Source of the DNA: Datisca glomerata
Lineage: Eukaryota; Streptophyta; Magnoliopsida; Cucurbitales; Datiscaceae
Assembly: GCA_003255025.1 (NCBI GenBank)
Contig: QANY01000280.1
Span: forward strand, 1 to 64,000
Direction: 5' to 3'
Length of the DNA stretch: 64,000 nucleotides
The translations under genes were made by a program, and so were the position numbers. Of this stretch, positions 10,821 through 23,797 are shown piece after piece (position 1 is the stretch's first letter; every line of letters starts with the position of its first letter). The notes beneath the pieces are model-generated. The model ran no database searches and had not been told where the DNA came from. It saw nothing but the letters and a program-made list of their open reading frames with translations.

Positions 10821-13150
10821 ATAAGTTTATACTACAGGGGTTCCAGGAACACGAGAGGAAGCAATTAGGCGCCGAACAATTGCTTCCTTAGCATCTGCAA
10901 GTCCTTATCGCCGGAGGAATCACTGCCGAGGCGTGAGTTCGTCTTTGTCGTTGATGTTTCTGATTTATTTTTCTCTGTGACACTTTACTCCGACTCTTGT
11001 TTGCTTTCTTCCCCGTATTTCTCTCTTGCCTTGTTTACGCTAATTATTGGGTCGTATTTGATTATTTGTTATTTAATTGTAATTATTTTATTTGATCTCA
11101 CTGAATTTCGTCTGCCGAGGCGATTGTTTCTTCATTTGGAACTCTTTTCACTGTTTAGATATAGTATTTCTTCCTTATTTCAAATATAGTATTTCTTCCT
11201 TATTTCAAAGACCTTCCTATAATTTTATTTTTCATCATCATTTCTTCTCTAATATGTGAATGAGAGATGCATTTTTCTAACCTCTGTTGAATAGACCATT
11301 TATCCTGACTTAGCAGATGTATTTTTCTCGTGATTTGTTTGAATAGACAGTTTTATCCATTAGATCTTCAATTGTTTTTATTACAGCTTTTAATCAGTTG
11401 TTATATCGTCCGGGAGAAGGAGGGAGGGAGAGTCGTTAATGCTTGTGTTCTGCTTTTTATTCATCGGTTGCAGAACTACTTAATGGCGAAGTAAGAACGT
11501 CATAGTCAGCTTCCTGCTCCTCGTTTTACTCATTTTCGGCTAGATGTTGCTTGTGCACGCTGTAGTCATTATTACTGCAACTTGGAAAAGTTAAATATAT
11601 TGTTGGAGTCATAATCGAGTAAAAAATTCTGTACAGTTGCTTAATACGCTAATTAACAAGTATTTTTTCATATATTTAATTGACTGCAATAATAAGGCTT
11701 TCACAAAGTTGTATACAGAGGAGCACATACTTTAGCACTTAATAATTTTCTCCAACTTAGTCGGTGAACATGTCATAGTTCATTGAGTCAACAAGATGAT
11801 ACAAGTATATTTTTGTTTAGGTAACGACTTACATGTCAGATGGGACAGAGGCACCATGCTGTTTAAATATAGATTACAATAGTTAAACTCACCTGTTTGT
11901 AGATTTTTCTCATAATATATATTAGCTATTTTCTAGCTCATCTGTGAAGAGTCCTAAAATAATGTAAGTAGTTTGATTTGTCTCCAAGTTTACTGATGGA
12001 AGAGGAAAACTCTGAAGGACTGGTCAATAAAGATAGTGTGCGCTGGACCAGCCCAGGATTTTAGCTTTGGGTGTCACAACCAGGCATCCATGCGGGACTG
12101 CAGGAGGAACTGTTTTTGTAGACGATTGTTTACCTTCTTAGTTTCGTCTTCTTAAGAACGAAGATGCCATGGAAAAATGCTGGTTCATTTGTCATTAGTG
12201 ATGAGAGGACCAAGGATCCTTGGTCCATATCTCAGTGAAGGTTTGTGTTTTCTGTTATTCTTTGTTCCCAGATCATATTTTGACTATTCTCTCTAGGAAT
12301 ACTCTTCTGCAAGATGTAACTCGAGAAAGATCCAAGTCATTTTAGGATTCACTTATCTTCTAAAAATAGATACCAATATTCTTTTGCGAGAATTAATCAT
12401 ATGATATTTTATTTTTTTAATTGATCTTAGCAATCTCCCAGAAGATCCCATAACCTTGCATTGTGATTAGGAATTAACTAATTTATTTTTTCTATTCTTG
12501 TCTCGCATAGCAAGTAAAGAGAAATAACGTTAGAAGGTAAACTGTAGCAACTTATTTGATCTTGAGGTAGCAGGAACTTCAGCCTACATCTTAGCACATA
12601 CTGACATTTTTCAACCATTTTAGCTATTCTAACCAAGCCTTAAGAGTTCAGATTTGTTGTCGTTATGGTTTTTCTATCAGTATGTCCAATTATGATGCAT
12701 AGAAGCAGTCTTTTATTTTAATAGAGAGCATATCCACTAGCTTAAAAGAGTTCAAAGTTTTTCTCTGTCAATGTATATGTATGTATGCTTTGATTCCTTT
12801 GTTGTATTCTGCTGATTCAGGTGAAGAAATTTTATTTCTCAGACCTTGATTCAATCCAATTCCACAGATGATCACAAGAAGCTACATGAATCATTAATGC
12901 AATTGCATTGTATATAAGAGAACTGTGACCAGTATTAGACACACCAGAATACTGAACATGTAGTAGTCTTTGCAAACAAATAATGGGCTGACTCTATTAT
13001 ATTCAATCATGACCTACAAATTTTTCATAAACAGGCTCCCTCTTTTTATCTCTTTTTTCTCTCTAGATGAGGGGGAAGGGAGTGTGACGGACACAATAAA
13101 AAGTTCATGGTGCAAAACCATAAAAAATGGAGACTCTACAACAAAATTAT
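10821..13150 (+). other. Unassigned stretch with exon-like signals
   Basis: This region is less AT-rich than its left neighbour and contains an open stretch of about 32 codons at 10838-10933 that ends in a GTGAGT splice-donor-like site. Further in are acceptor-like tracts, for example TTTGCTGATTCAG near 12820 and CCACAG near 12867. It could be a plus-strand noncoding transcript, the remains of a gene, or the 3' flank of gene A. No protein family is recognisable and no long frame exists. A 25-bp direct duplication lies at about 11160-11208. Confidence 0.25.
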
Positions 13151-13158
13151 AAATGCTA

Positions 13159-16100
13159 CTAGCTCACCCTCTGGGCTCTGACGTTCAACTTTGAGAGGAC
13201 TTCCTTGAGATAATCAGATCGGCTGCGATGATAATCAATCCACACACAGAGTTGCCTTATAGCTTCTCTCTTTTCCTCTCCAAGACCCAGTATTCCCTCA
13301 TTCTTCTCTTCTACCATCTTCTCTAATTCTCTTAGCCTTTGCTCTAGTTGGTTAACTGATTTAGCCAATCCCTCCTTCTCCAGTTCTTCCTTGCTGGCCT
13401 TTATCACTAACTTCTCAACCCGCTCTCTCAGTTCCGATTCTTTTTCCTTGGAAACTTGCAGTTGCTCGACCAGGCTGGAGACTTCTTTCTTGAGTTGTTC
13501 TCTTTCTTTGTTTGTTTCTGCAATCCAGTTCTTTACAATATGAAGCTCATTTGATGCTTTAATAAGGAATTCCTCATAGCCTGCATAGTGTTCTTCAAAT
13601 TTCAGGTTGATAATTTCTAGTCGATTTAAAGTACTGTTTACTTTCTCTGAGATATCGGCAATTGTCCTCTGATAAGCTTCATTATTAGCTGCAATTCTTG
13701 CTAATAATGCAGCAATTCTTTCCTCGAGCAATTTCTGTTCTTCTTCGAACTTCAACTCTGCCTTTCTAAAGACCTCTTCCTTTTCAGTTAGCAATTGTTC
13801 TGTGACCCGAAGCTTCTGGTTCGAGAGGCGGAGCTTAACTTCGACTGTCCGGGCGTTCTCTACTAACATACTGAGTTCATCACTTTTTACTTCTAGGTCT
13901 CTTTTCAGATCCTCAAGAATTAGTTCCTGTTCAGCTACCATCTGATCTTTTGATTCAATGTTCCTGTTTAATTCCTTCTCCAGTTTCTCAATTTTCCTTC
14001 CTGCAGTTTCAAGATTTACCTTGCACTCCCGGAACTGTTCTTCTAGCTGTTTATATTCCTCACTTAGCTTTCCGTATCCATCTTCCTGTTCCTTCAGCAT
14101 TCTTTGATGACCTGTCAACGTGCTCATTAGCTCGACATTTTCATTCTCCATATGGCTTAGGCTTTCTGAAAGTTCCTGCTTCTCTTTTTCAAACTGCAAC
14201 TCGATTTGGGATTTTTGAGTCTTCAAGGATTCCAACTCGTCCTGTAAATTACTAACTTGTATCAACAAGGCCTCTTTTTGAGCGGAAGCTTCATTTTTTC
14301 CAGTTTGAAATTTGTCTTCAAGAGCAGAGAACTCAATCCCTCGCTCGTTCAAAGTGTTGTCCAATTCAAAAATTTTGTTTTGTAGCCCCTCCTTGCTCTC
14401 CTGGAACTGATGTTCAAGCTGTTTATACTCCTCACTTAACTTCTTGTATATATCCTCCTGTTCCTGAAGCATTCTCTCATAACCTGTAAGTGAGTTACTG
14501 AGCTCAACTTTTTCACCCTCCGTTTGGGTCAGTTTTTCTGAAAGTTCCTGTTTCTCTCGTTCGAATTGCAACTCAAGTTGGACTTTTTGGGTCTTTAAGG
14601 ATTCTAACTCCTCCTGCAGACTGTTAACCTGTGTCTCCAAGGCCATTTTCTGAGCAGAAGCTTCATCCTCTCCAATTCTAAGTTTCTCCTCAAGTGCTAA
14701 GAGCTCAATCCCTCGCTCGTTCAAAGTGGTTTCGAGTCCAGAAATTTTGTCCTGTAGCTCAACCTTGCTCTCCTGGTACTGATCTTCAAGCAGTTTATAT
14801 TCCTCGCTTAGCTTCTTGTATGCATCCCCCCGCTCCTTCATCATTCTCTCATGACCTGTAACTTTGCTTATTAACTCAACCTTTTCATTCTCCATTTGGC
14901 TCTGGCTTTCTGAAAGTTCCTGTTTCTCTCGTTCGAACTGCAACTCAAGTTGGATTTTTTGGGTCTTTAAGGATTCTAACTCCTCCTGCAGGCTGTTAAC
15001 CCGTGTCTCCAAGGCCCTTTTCTGGGCAGAAGCTTCATCCTCTCCAATTCTAAGTTTCTCCTCAAGTGCTAAGAAATCAATCCCTCGCTCATTCAAAGTG
15101 GTCTCCAATCCAGAAATTTTGACCTGTAGCTCAACCTTGCGTTCCTGGTACTGTTCTTCAAGCTGTTTATATTCCTCACTTAGCTTCTTATATGCATTTC
15201 CCTGCTCCTCCATCATTCTCTCATGACCTGTAACTTTGCTTATTAACTCAACCTTTTCATTCTCCATTTGGCTCAGGCTTTCTGAAAGTTCCTGTTTCTC
15301 TCGTTCGAACTGCAACTCAAGTTGGATTTTTTGGGTCTTTAAGGATTCTAACTCCTCCTGCAGGCTGTTAACCCGTGTCTCCAAGGCCCTTTTCTGGGCA
15401 GAAGCTTCATCCTCTCCAATTCTAAGTTTCTCCTCAAGTGCTAAGAAATCAATCCCTCGCTCATTCAAAGTGGTCTCCAATCCAGAAATTTTGACCTGTA
15501 GCTCAACCTTGCGCTCCTGGTACTGTTCTTCAAGCTGTTTATATTCCTCACTTAGCTTCTTGTATGCGTTTCCCTGCTCCTCCATCATTCTCTCATGACC
15601 TGTAACTTTGCTTATTAACTCAACCTTTTCATTCTCCATTTGGCTCAGGCTTTCTGAAAGTTCCTGCTTCTCTCTTTCAAACTGCATCTTAATTTCGTTC
15701 TTTTGGTTCTTCAAGGATTCCAACTCCTCCTGCAGGCTGTTGACCTGTGTTGACAAGGCCATCTTTTGAGCCAACGCTTCAGTCTCTGCATTTCTGAATC
15801 TATCCTCAAGAGCAGAGAACTCGATTCCTCGCTTATTCACGTGGTCCTCTATTTCAAAAATCTTGTTTTGTAGCCCAACCTTTTCTTCTCTTAGCTGACT
15901 GTTTTCATCAGTTGCAATTTGTATTTTCTTTTCAAGCTCACTTTTCTCCTTACATAGAGAGTCGACTGCCAATTCAAAGTCTTTCACTTGTAGCGTTAAG
16001 CTTTCTTTCTCTTCTAGAAGTCTATGTTGATCCAAAGTCTTGATCCCCACATCTTCATCTAATTTTTGTATTCGAAGTGTGTAATCTGAAATTGTTCGAG

Positions 16101-17558
16101 TTTTCCCCTCAAGTTCCATCTCCAATTCAGCTTTCTGATTGTGTTCCAATTCTAATTGCTCCTGCAATGTGTTCACCTGATCCAATAAGCCCTTGACTTG
16201 AGTTAACGCTTCTTCCCCTTTGCATATCATCTCTTCTTCAAGCTTACCATTTTGAGCACGTAAAACATCCATGTCTCCGAGCAGATTGTTGATCTGTTCT
16301 GTCAAATTAGCCATTCTAGATGACGACTCATTCTCATTATCTTCCCGTTTCTTCTTGAGAATTGAAAGCTCGTTCTCTCTCTCTACCAACAACACTTGAA
16401 GTTCTGAAACTTGAGCTTCCAGCCCAATGTTGACTTCTCCAAATTGTGTTACTTCAGCTGTTTTTATCTCCAGTTGCAGTTCCAGGTGTATTTTCTGGGT
16501 TCTCAAAGATTCCACCTCTAGTTCCAGTTCTGTTACTCGGGCCTCTAGCACCTTAACTCGAGCCATTGATTCATTCACGTGCAACTCATGTCTCTCAACA
16601 AGAGTCAGGAGTTCACTTTCTTTCACAACCAACGTCTCCTTTAACTGGAGCAATTCAACCACAAGTTCTTCTTTCACATTCTTTGCCTGCTGAAGTTCAG
16701 TTGCAGTTTCCAAAATCTTAAAGTTCAGAGATCTATTCTCTTCCTCAGAAGCTTCCACAGCTTGCCTTAAATCTGACACTTGTTGTTCTGCAGACTCGGT
16801 TTGCTGCTTCATAAAGAATACTTCCCCTCTAACAGCTTCAAGCTCTTTCCCCAGCATGAGTTTTTCACCATTCAGCTGATCAACCATGGTTTTTAATTCA
16901 TCTGCAAGTTTTCCTCCCTCTTCAATCTTTCCCAAAGCAGCCTCTTTCTCCTTTATCAAGTTGTCTTTCTCCCTCTCCATGCCCTCCAATCTTCCATTAA
17001 GTTCAGCTTCTACTTGACTTGCCGTATTCAATTTCTGATTCAGCTCTAAAATCTCGGCCAGAAAATTAGAGTTTTCAACAGTCAATGTTTCAGCTTTAAC
17101 CTTCAAATCTCCTATTATCATTTCTGCTTCTTGTAGCTTGCTTGAAGCCACCATGCATTCCGAGTTTACAGCTTCCTTTTCTTCATTCGCAGTCTTCAGA
17201 TGCCTCTTCAGCTCAGCCACTTCCAGATTTGCTACTTCAAGTTCTTGCCTAATACCTTCCGCTATGATCTCGACTCCATTTTTACTGTTTTTGTCTTTTG
17301 AAGACTGATCTGAATCAGAATCAGAATCTGAATCTGAGCTTGAAGAGGAGCTTTCTTTTTCTTTTCTGCCTTTGATATTTTTTCTTAGCTCTCCGGTCAG
17401 GTGATCATATTCTGCGTAAAGTGTTTGGTAATGCTTATGGAAATCCTCAACTAGCTGAACCAGAACTCTTTTGGAGCTTTCGATTGGGATACCATCTTTT
17501 TGTTCAAGATTATCATCTTCTAAAAGCTTCAACATTCTATTCACCTTGTCTTCAGTTT
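13159..17558 (-). CDS. CIP1: CIP1-like gene A, coding exon 2 (COP1-interactive protein 1 ortholog)
   Basis: This main exon carries all but the first 31 codons of a protein of about 1497 residues. After the splice it reads ETEDKVNRMLKLLED, then a NAB-like stretch with LVEDFHKHYQTLYAEYDHL, then a run of Ser and alternating Asp/Ser, as in Arabidopsis CIP1. Almost all the rest is coiled coil with few breaks. Near the C terminus LRLSNQKLRVTEQLLTEKEE and EEKREAIRQLCVWIDYHRSR match the family closely, and the length fits (Arabidopsis about 1590). CIP1 was described as a cytoskeleton-associated coiled-coil partner of the light-signalling ubiquitin ligase COP1, with a reported role in abscisic acid responses. 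The acceptor CACTGCAG ends at 17559. A five-fold 372-bp repeat lies inside. The frame is uninterrupted. Confidence 0.9.
13990..15850 (-). repeat. 372-bp tandem repeat inside gene A coding sequence
   Basis: The block encoding KQELSES recurs at exactly 372-bp spacing: its CTGAAAG anchor lies at 14166, 14538, 14910, 15282 and 15654. Each unit is 124 codons and keeps the frame. Units covering about 14870-15241 and 15242-15613 are nearly identical, while the outer units have diverged. The unit encodes a coiled-coil module with KVELISKVTGHERM, YKKLSEEYKQLEEQYQE, GLETTLNERGI and VNSLQEELESLK. Confidence 0.92.
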
Positions 17559-17646
17559 CTGCAGTGAAAGGAAAACTTTTAACCTTCAGTTCATAAAATT
17601 CGAAAATAATCAACAAAGACTGGAGTTTTATTTGTTATGAACTTAC

Positions 17647-17740
17647 CTATTTTAGATCCTTTAAGCTGTTCATTTATCTCGGAATCAATGTGACCCCCAA
17701 ATATGGACTTAATTGAGTCCCTAAAGCGATGCTTTGTCAT
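17647..17740 (-). CDS. CIP1: CIP1-like gene A, coding exon 1
   Basis: This small first coding exon starts at the ATG at 17738-17740 and encodes MTKHRFRDSIKSIFGGHIDS followed by a short Glu/Lys-rich tail ending KGSKI. It has the same position and pattern as the start of Arabidopsis CIP1. It ends with one G of a split codon before the donor GTAAGT (17646-17641). Joining to the acceptor at 17559 gives GAA (Glu) and keeps the frame, with an 88-bp intron. Without this exon the big frame would begin with intron-encoded residues, so I prefer this start. Confidence 0.88.
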
Positions 17741-20700
17741 CTCTTCAAATTCTAAACTGTATACAACAAGTTAAATCAAAAAGGGAAGACAGAAATATAA
17801 GATCTTACAAACAAAATAGAAAGTAGTCTTCTGCACTTTACCCGCCAGAAAACTCATCATCGTAACTCCTTTCCAAAAATAACAAGTTTATGTGTAGAGG
17901 AGGGAGATCAGAGGCTAAAACAAGAATCAGGTATGTCCTGAGGGTAATATGAATTAAAATGCGTAAAAGTGACGGCCATAAGATTTATCGTTGAGCGTCT
18001 TAATAGCAGAATGAATTGCGTAGCATTAAGAAATGACAGGAAGAAAAAATAAAGACAAAAATTTTCAGCCATCTCTGTACATAAAAATCTAGCTTTAATG
18101 CGATTTAAATTGCAAAGCGTTTGTATAAACCATCTGGGTGCCTTCAATGCTGCCGACGATTTCCGAATTTGTGAATCTATTTTTAACGCAATTGATCCTC
18201 AAACGTGACCGTTCCACCTCATTTTCCTTCAATGAAGGGGTGGAATGAGTACGTTATCTCAACCGTCAACATTGAAGATCTATGGAATGGACAAACTATA
18301 ACCGTTGAACTGGACATAGGATCAAATTTTGATCGAGTTTATTCATTATTAATGACATATACGCTTGGCTTAGTTGTTAAAGCTAAATTCATCAAAGGAG
18401 ACGACTACCGTAACATCTCAAAGACTTCCACGTGGAGGAAAACCTATGGGGTTAGGTTTTCGAATTATATCCATCTATGGATTTTATTAACCAAAGTTAC
18501 TTCATCTTGTTGACAAACTGTAACTGTCGTTATTTCAGTGTTCATAATCAATAAACCTTTTCTTATTAGATACTAGAAAATTTTATAGTCGTCTAAAAAT
18601 TTAACGATTATGCTCCTCCAACAGGCAACAAGATGTACATAAACAAGAACATCGACCACATGATCTTCCAAGTCCTAAGCCACAAGTTAACGATCTTGAT
18701 TCGGTCTCTAACTTCCATTTGAAAGAATAGTTTAAAACAAAAAACGTTTACAGTAACTAAATTATTACAATCACACTCCAGTTTTTATTAGACGAGTTTA
18801 ATTCTTGATTAAAAAAGATAACCCGATTTTAATTTTTACTTTTAAATAAAAGAAAAGAAAACACCTATAGAAGATTAATTTGGTACGAAACTTTTATAGA
18901 AGCTATATATTTTAAACTGAAGTAGCGCTAATACTAAAAACATCAATTCTGTGCATTAAAGACCCCTTGAAAAGTCGGAGATAGATCCAATGTGGGAGCA
19001 GGTGCAAATGTAACTGTACATACGTCAAACTAGCAAGTTTTCAAATTTCTTGACTAAATGACCAACTAATCATGTTTTTTCTTAATTTAACAGGGTCTGA
19101 ACCAGCTTACATACACCTAGATGAGTCTCTCCTCGGACAACGTTAAAAGCACACTTACTGAGAGTCATTAAACTTTCAAAGTACTCCTCCAAAGAATCGG
19201 TCTATACTTGATAAAAATAATGAGCATCTCAATCCCCAACTGGACTAACCATTAGTGGGTAATGAGTCTAATGACCTGCTAATCTTTAGCTACATGTAGA
19301 AAGGAAATTAAATAAGGTGTAATTGCAAAAACAATGATATTCAGGAGTAGTATTGTATTCGGACTCGCTCAATCAAGTTTTATACCAAAGAGGATGACAT
19401 TGACATTGCAGGTTCGGTAAAGTAATTTCGAACAGTATTGACGGCTAATGTTGTCTGTAGCCATTACACGTCATAGGACTGGGCGGGTTACATCTATAAT
19501 CAAGCGCCAACTTAACATTTGGGAATTCCCGGAGTCCAATTTCAGATTTAGAAAAAGACAGCTATTATTAATTTAAAAATATGAGCTGTTCCTTCTGTTA
19601 TTTCTTATATCCAAAAGGACTCCTCCATTGATTTTTCTATATTTAAAATGCCATTTCGCGTATTTCTTTTTTTCTTTAAGAATTTCGCGTACTAATAAGT
19701 AACAATAATTCCACTTTTTTAAGGAACCTTTTTTTCAAAAGAACAATAATTCCACTTTCACTGCTGAATCAATACTACATGTCGTCATTTTCATCAAGAG
19801 TAGAAAGTCATAGTCAAGAAGGAACATGTTTTACCTGTGATTTTTACTTTACTTCTCCGCCGAATTCTTCCTCATGAAGCTTTATCAAACGAAATAAAAA
19901 TCAAATTCCAGAACGCGCTGCCGTAAAAGAAAAATAATTAGTGGGAGAAATAGTGAATCGGCTCGAACTTTACTAAAATATTCCTTTAAATTGTAAAATT
20001 AGTTTCACATTAAGTAGTTCAAATTTAATCGGACGAAAATAGAAAATATATCATCGCCAAGTTTGACAGCGCTCCGAATTTCATGATCCTATTCCTGAAT
20101 CAAAGTTATATTTTAGAAAATCAGATGACAATTTCAGGATTAGATATGGTTTTAAGTATCACAAACTTGATGAACTTAGCTGGAAGTTCATAAAGGAAAA
20201 GGAAAATTTTAATGAACGTTGCTTACACGATCTCGTATTAGGCATATTCAACTCAACGAAATCAAAACGAGCAGAAGGCAAACCGCAGATTGAAAAAAAA
20301 ACGCAAAACGATTCCAAATTCAAGCATAAATTATCTAAGATCAACATTCGAGAACAAGATCTAATCAAATCGAGAATATGATAGAGTAAAGAATAGAGAG
20401 AGAAGAAAACTGAGCTAGAATTGAAAAATTAAGCCAGAAAAGAACACTGCAATTGAACTTCAAGCTCAAGTTCTTATCCGCACATTCCAAAATAAAATCA
20501 CTAGCACCAAAATACTTGAACTCCAACAAGAATTAAACATTACCTCAAAGTCCGCAAGAAATCTTGATCAAGAAGATCGAAATTCGTGAAAACCGAGAAA
20601 GAAAATGAGTCTCCGATTAGGGAGAGAGACAGAGAGAGAGGGAGCTAAATGGAAAATGAAGATTAAATTAAAAATAGAATGTAAAAAAGTGGTTTTGTTT

Positions 20701-20775
20701 GGATTAGAGCGCTCAAAGCGACTCGTACACAATTTGTAGCTTCAAATTTTAGGAGATGGAATCTTTGGAGCTTCT
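17741..20775 (-). promoter_or_regulatory. Gene A 5' UTR with a long leader intron (predicted)
   Basis: Upstream of the gene A ATG the minus strand has an acceptor-like TTGTATACAG ending at 17757, so bases 17756-17741 would be leader. Far upstream, a CT-rich stretch and a leader-like segment end in GACTTTGAG followed by GTAATG, placing a donor at 20543 and a first exon of about 20544-20770. This implies a leader intron of about 2.8 kb. A frame of 102 codons on the plus strand at 18205-18513 inside it has no recognisable similarity. Extra leader exons are possible. This is predicted from splice signals only. Confidence 0.45.
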
Positions 20776-20804
20776 ATTATTATAATCACCCTTCTTTTTT
20801 ATAG
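20752..20804 (-). promoter_or_regulatory. Gene A core promoter: TATA box and shared block
   Basis: On the minus strand CTATAAAAAA lies at 20804-20795, followed 20 bases downstream by a 23-bp block at 20774-20752 (GAAGCTCCAAAG then ATTCCATCTCC). The same block, 21 of 23 bases identical, sits just downstream of a TATA box at gene C. It lies about 3 kb upstream of the gene A ATG, in keeping with the leader intron. Confidence 0.55.
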
Positions 20805-20815
20805 TTTCTTACCCT

Positions 20816-23797
20816 TATGCCACTGACCCTTTTAAGCGGCAGCCCCAGCCTTTTGGGAACCCTTCTCAATTTCTCCTCGCGATGGTAACTGCAACGGGCA
20901 ATGATTATTTTAAGTCAAATTACACTAAACCCCCCAAACTATGGGGAAGTTGCATTGGTGTCGAACTATTTAAAATCAATATTTTATTCCAGTCCCTGAA
21001 CTTTTAATTATTAAGCAGATGTAGTCCAAAAACAACTTTTTAGTGTAGTTACTTAGGATATAAAAAAATTGACAAACCAAGCAATCCAAATCATTATTTA
21101 TTGAGTGATTTAAACAATAAAATTTGTTTGATGTGGTTTCATTTTTAAGAAATTTATTAAATTCAGTTTAGACCCGATTTTCTCTTAAATCACCAAAATC
21201 AAACTAAACTGATTATTTAGATATAAGACCCCGATTGGTTCGCATTATCCTCTTCTATAATCTTATTGTAATCATTTTGTAATTGAATTATCATGTTTGT
21301 TTGGAGTAATCCTTAAATTAGGCTGCAATTCTAATTTGCATGCAATCATAATTTGTAATATTTTGAGATAATTAAATTACAATAAAAAATAGAAGCAATC
21401 ATAATTTACAATGCAATTGCAATTCTAATAACAAATAAAATTATCTTCGTACACTCATATGACACAAAATAAAACCCACTTATTTCTCTCATTGTATTAA
21501 TTTAATTAAAATTAACTTTATTAAAATTTATTTAACATATTTAATTTATTTAAATATTAATAAAATTAATTAAAATTAATGTTAAAATTTTACGTCAAGA
21601 TATTTTTATTATCTCTCTTATTTTATTAATTTAATTAAAATTGACTTTTTTACAATTTAGTCTACCATCATTAATTTATTATAATACTAATAAAAATCAT
21701 TAAAATTAATGTTAAAATTGTACGTCAATTTGCTTACATTATATAACTAAAATGGCATTTGAGTCACTTCTTATTATTTACACAAAAAAGTTAATATATA
21801 TCAAATATAGTAATGCTAAATTATCACTTATCACATCGTAGTTTATTACACACAACCAAACATGACAATCATATTTGATAAGCAATCGAATTACACGTAA
21901 TTGAATTGTTAGCAATTGAATTACGATGATCATTTTAGATTGCACAAGTCAAACATCCCTAATAATAAGCATAATTTCATCTCAACCTAATCTAGTCCTC
22001 ATGCAGAAGACTTCACCAGCTTAATAAATAAGATTCATTTGATTATGTATATATTATTTTATTAACTAAATTGTCCAATGAAATAATACTCATTTTATCC
22101 AGATGAGTTTTTTCTGCATTAACTCTGTTAACTTTAATAAATTCAAAGAAAATAAAACCACCGACCCGACTCGAGCATAACAGTAATTAATGGTTCAAAT
22201 TGGATTGATTTATATATTTAATTGATTTAGTTCGTTTCGTTCATTTATCAAACCGATTATATTAGTTTGATTATATAATTAATCTAAAACCTACCAATGA
22301 ACACAATTATTAACTGAAAAAAAGAATATGTCATGCACATACTTAAGATATTAGCGTTAAAAATAATAACTTTGTCATTTTTAGAGAATTATGTTATTTT
22401 ACCATATCTTGACTTGGTTTCTCTTCTTATTCAATAGATTTTTCTTACTTCGAGATTATGAAGATAAAATTTTGAAACACTACAAATCTCTCGGAAATGA
22501 TGAAGATGTAATCTTGTATGCTAATCTCATAAACATGTATGTGTAGCTTGTGTTTTCTCTAACAATTGTAATTGAATAGTTTGTACTTAAAAATTAAAAC
22601 ATATGAATTAAAGTGTTGATCTTAAAAGTCTTAGAACTAAAATATTACAGTCTCCGATATATACATGATGTTATGGGGGTTAGCGTCATTTGTCCCCTTA
22701 TTTTATTTGATCCCATGCTATGTAATTATTAATATGATATATAATAATTATTTATTTAATTTGATTCAATGATATGTTTGGAGGAAACAAAAAGGCGAGA
22801 CGAGTTTTTAGATAAACGACTGGGTGGTCAAAAGGCTGCGATATTTTGCGCTGTAGATCCAATTCCAGGGCTGAGCTGTTCGTTTTGTCCTCACTTCACA
22901 ATCACCAGCTTGAATTCGCTGCAGCATGCATGTGGAAACCGTTCATGTCTTTGTACATATAATACTTTTATTTTGGATATTGTGTGTTTCATTCATATGA
23001 TCAAAATTTTCAATTCGTGTTGTACCCATTATTATTTCAAAAATTTGGATTTAATTATTTTAATTTGTCAATCTTTTTGAATTCTTTCAAGTTTTGATTA
23101 TTTCTGCTTTTTTTGTTTTGTCTATGAAGAAATATGACTAAGCTTATGCTTTTTGTTCGTAAAACTTTTTATTCCACTTTTTAGCAAAACAATATAATCA
23201 ATTTTATATAAAACAAAAACAATATTCTCATTTTTAAAATGGGTCTAATTTTCCAGAAAAATAAATCAAAACTACTGTATAAAATAATTGAAGAACTTGA
23301 ATATGGGTCTAAAATATTGGGTAAAAATCTGACACCAAAATATAGGCTATCCACTCTGTGACAAACAATGTTTAACATGTATGCCAGACTCGTTTGATTG
23401 AATATGACCCATTTCTACGTGCCATTAAAATATAAATTCACACTCGCTATCAATTTTGGGCTTGAAATTTTAATCTTATAAGCTTCATCATGAATTAACA
23501 TCTTTTGTTAATATTTATTAGCTGTTTTGATAGTCAAAATATCAATGTAGCGGAATGGTAAAATTCAAATAGCAATAAACACAAACTTTAACAATATATA
23601 TAAAAAAAATTTACCTCCATCATGTAATTGATTAACTTTAAGTAATCAAATAATATGATAAACATTTATAGACTATTTTGTTAAATAATTTTAATGACTC
23701 GTAAAATATTAATTTATATGATTATTATATCATTTAATTATTGAAGACTTGATGAATTATTTAATCACTAAAATTATTCTTAAAAATAAAAAAAGTA
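20816..23797. other. AT-rich intergenic DNA between genes A and B
   Basis: No gene recognised. A stretch at about 20925-21050 (CAAATTACACTAAACCCCCC) resembles the terminal part of common small plant elements, with only a weak inverted partner near 22670-22695. A 103-codon frame at 22769-23080 lies in a GC-richer patch but resembles no family, so I do not call it a gene. Confidence 0.4.

Noticed and set aside
14864..15598. Two 120-codon plus-strand frames, almost identical
   Set aside because: They are antisense shadows of the 372-bp repeats in gene A. They are useful only as a sign that the two units are nearly identical.
13159..17740. Myosin or kinesin-like motor as the identity of gene A
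   Set aside because: Coiled coil alone can mimic these, but no motor domain is present, and the first exon, Ser/Asp run and conserved C terminus fit CIP1.
18205..18513. 102-codon plus-strand frame in the gene A leader intron
   Set aside because: No known motif, no matching frame in the other paralogs, and located in a predicted intron.
20925..22695. Possible 1.77-kb element with terminal inverted repeats
   Set aside because: Only about 20 bases at each end are similar, and the inner parts do not pair, so the support is too weak.
22769..23080. 103-codon plus-strand frame
   Set aside because: No recognisable family and no promoter or splice signals that would support a gene. It may be a chance frame in a GC-richer patch.
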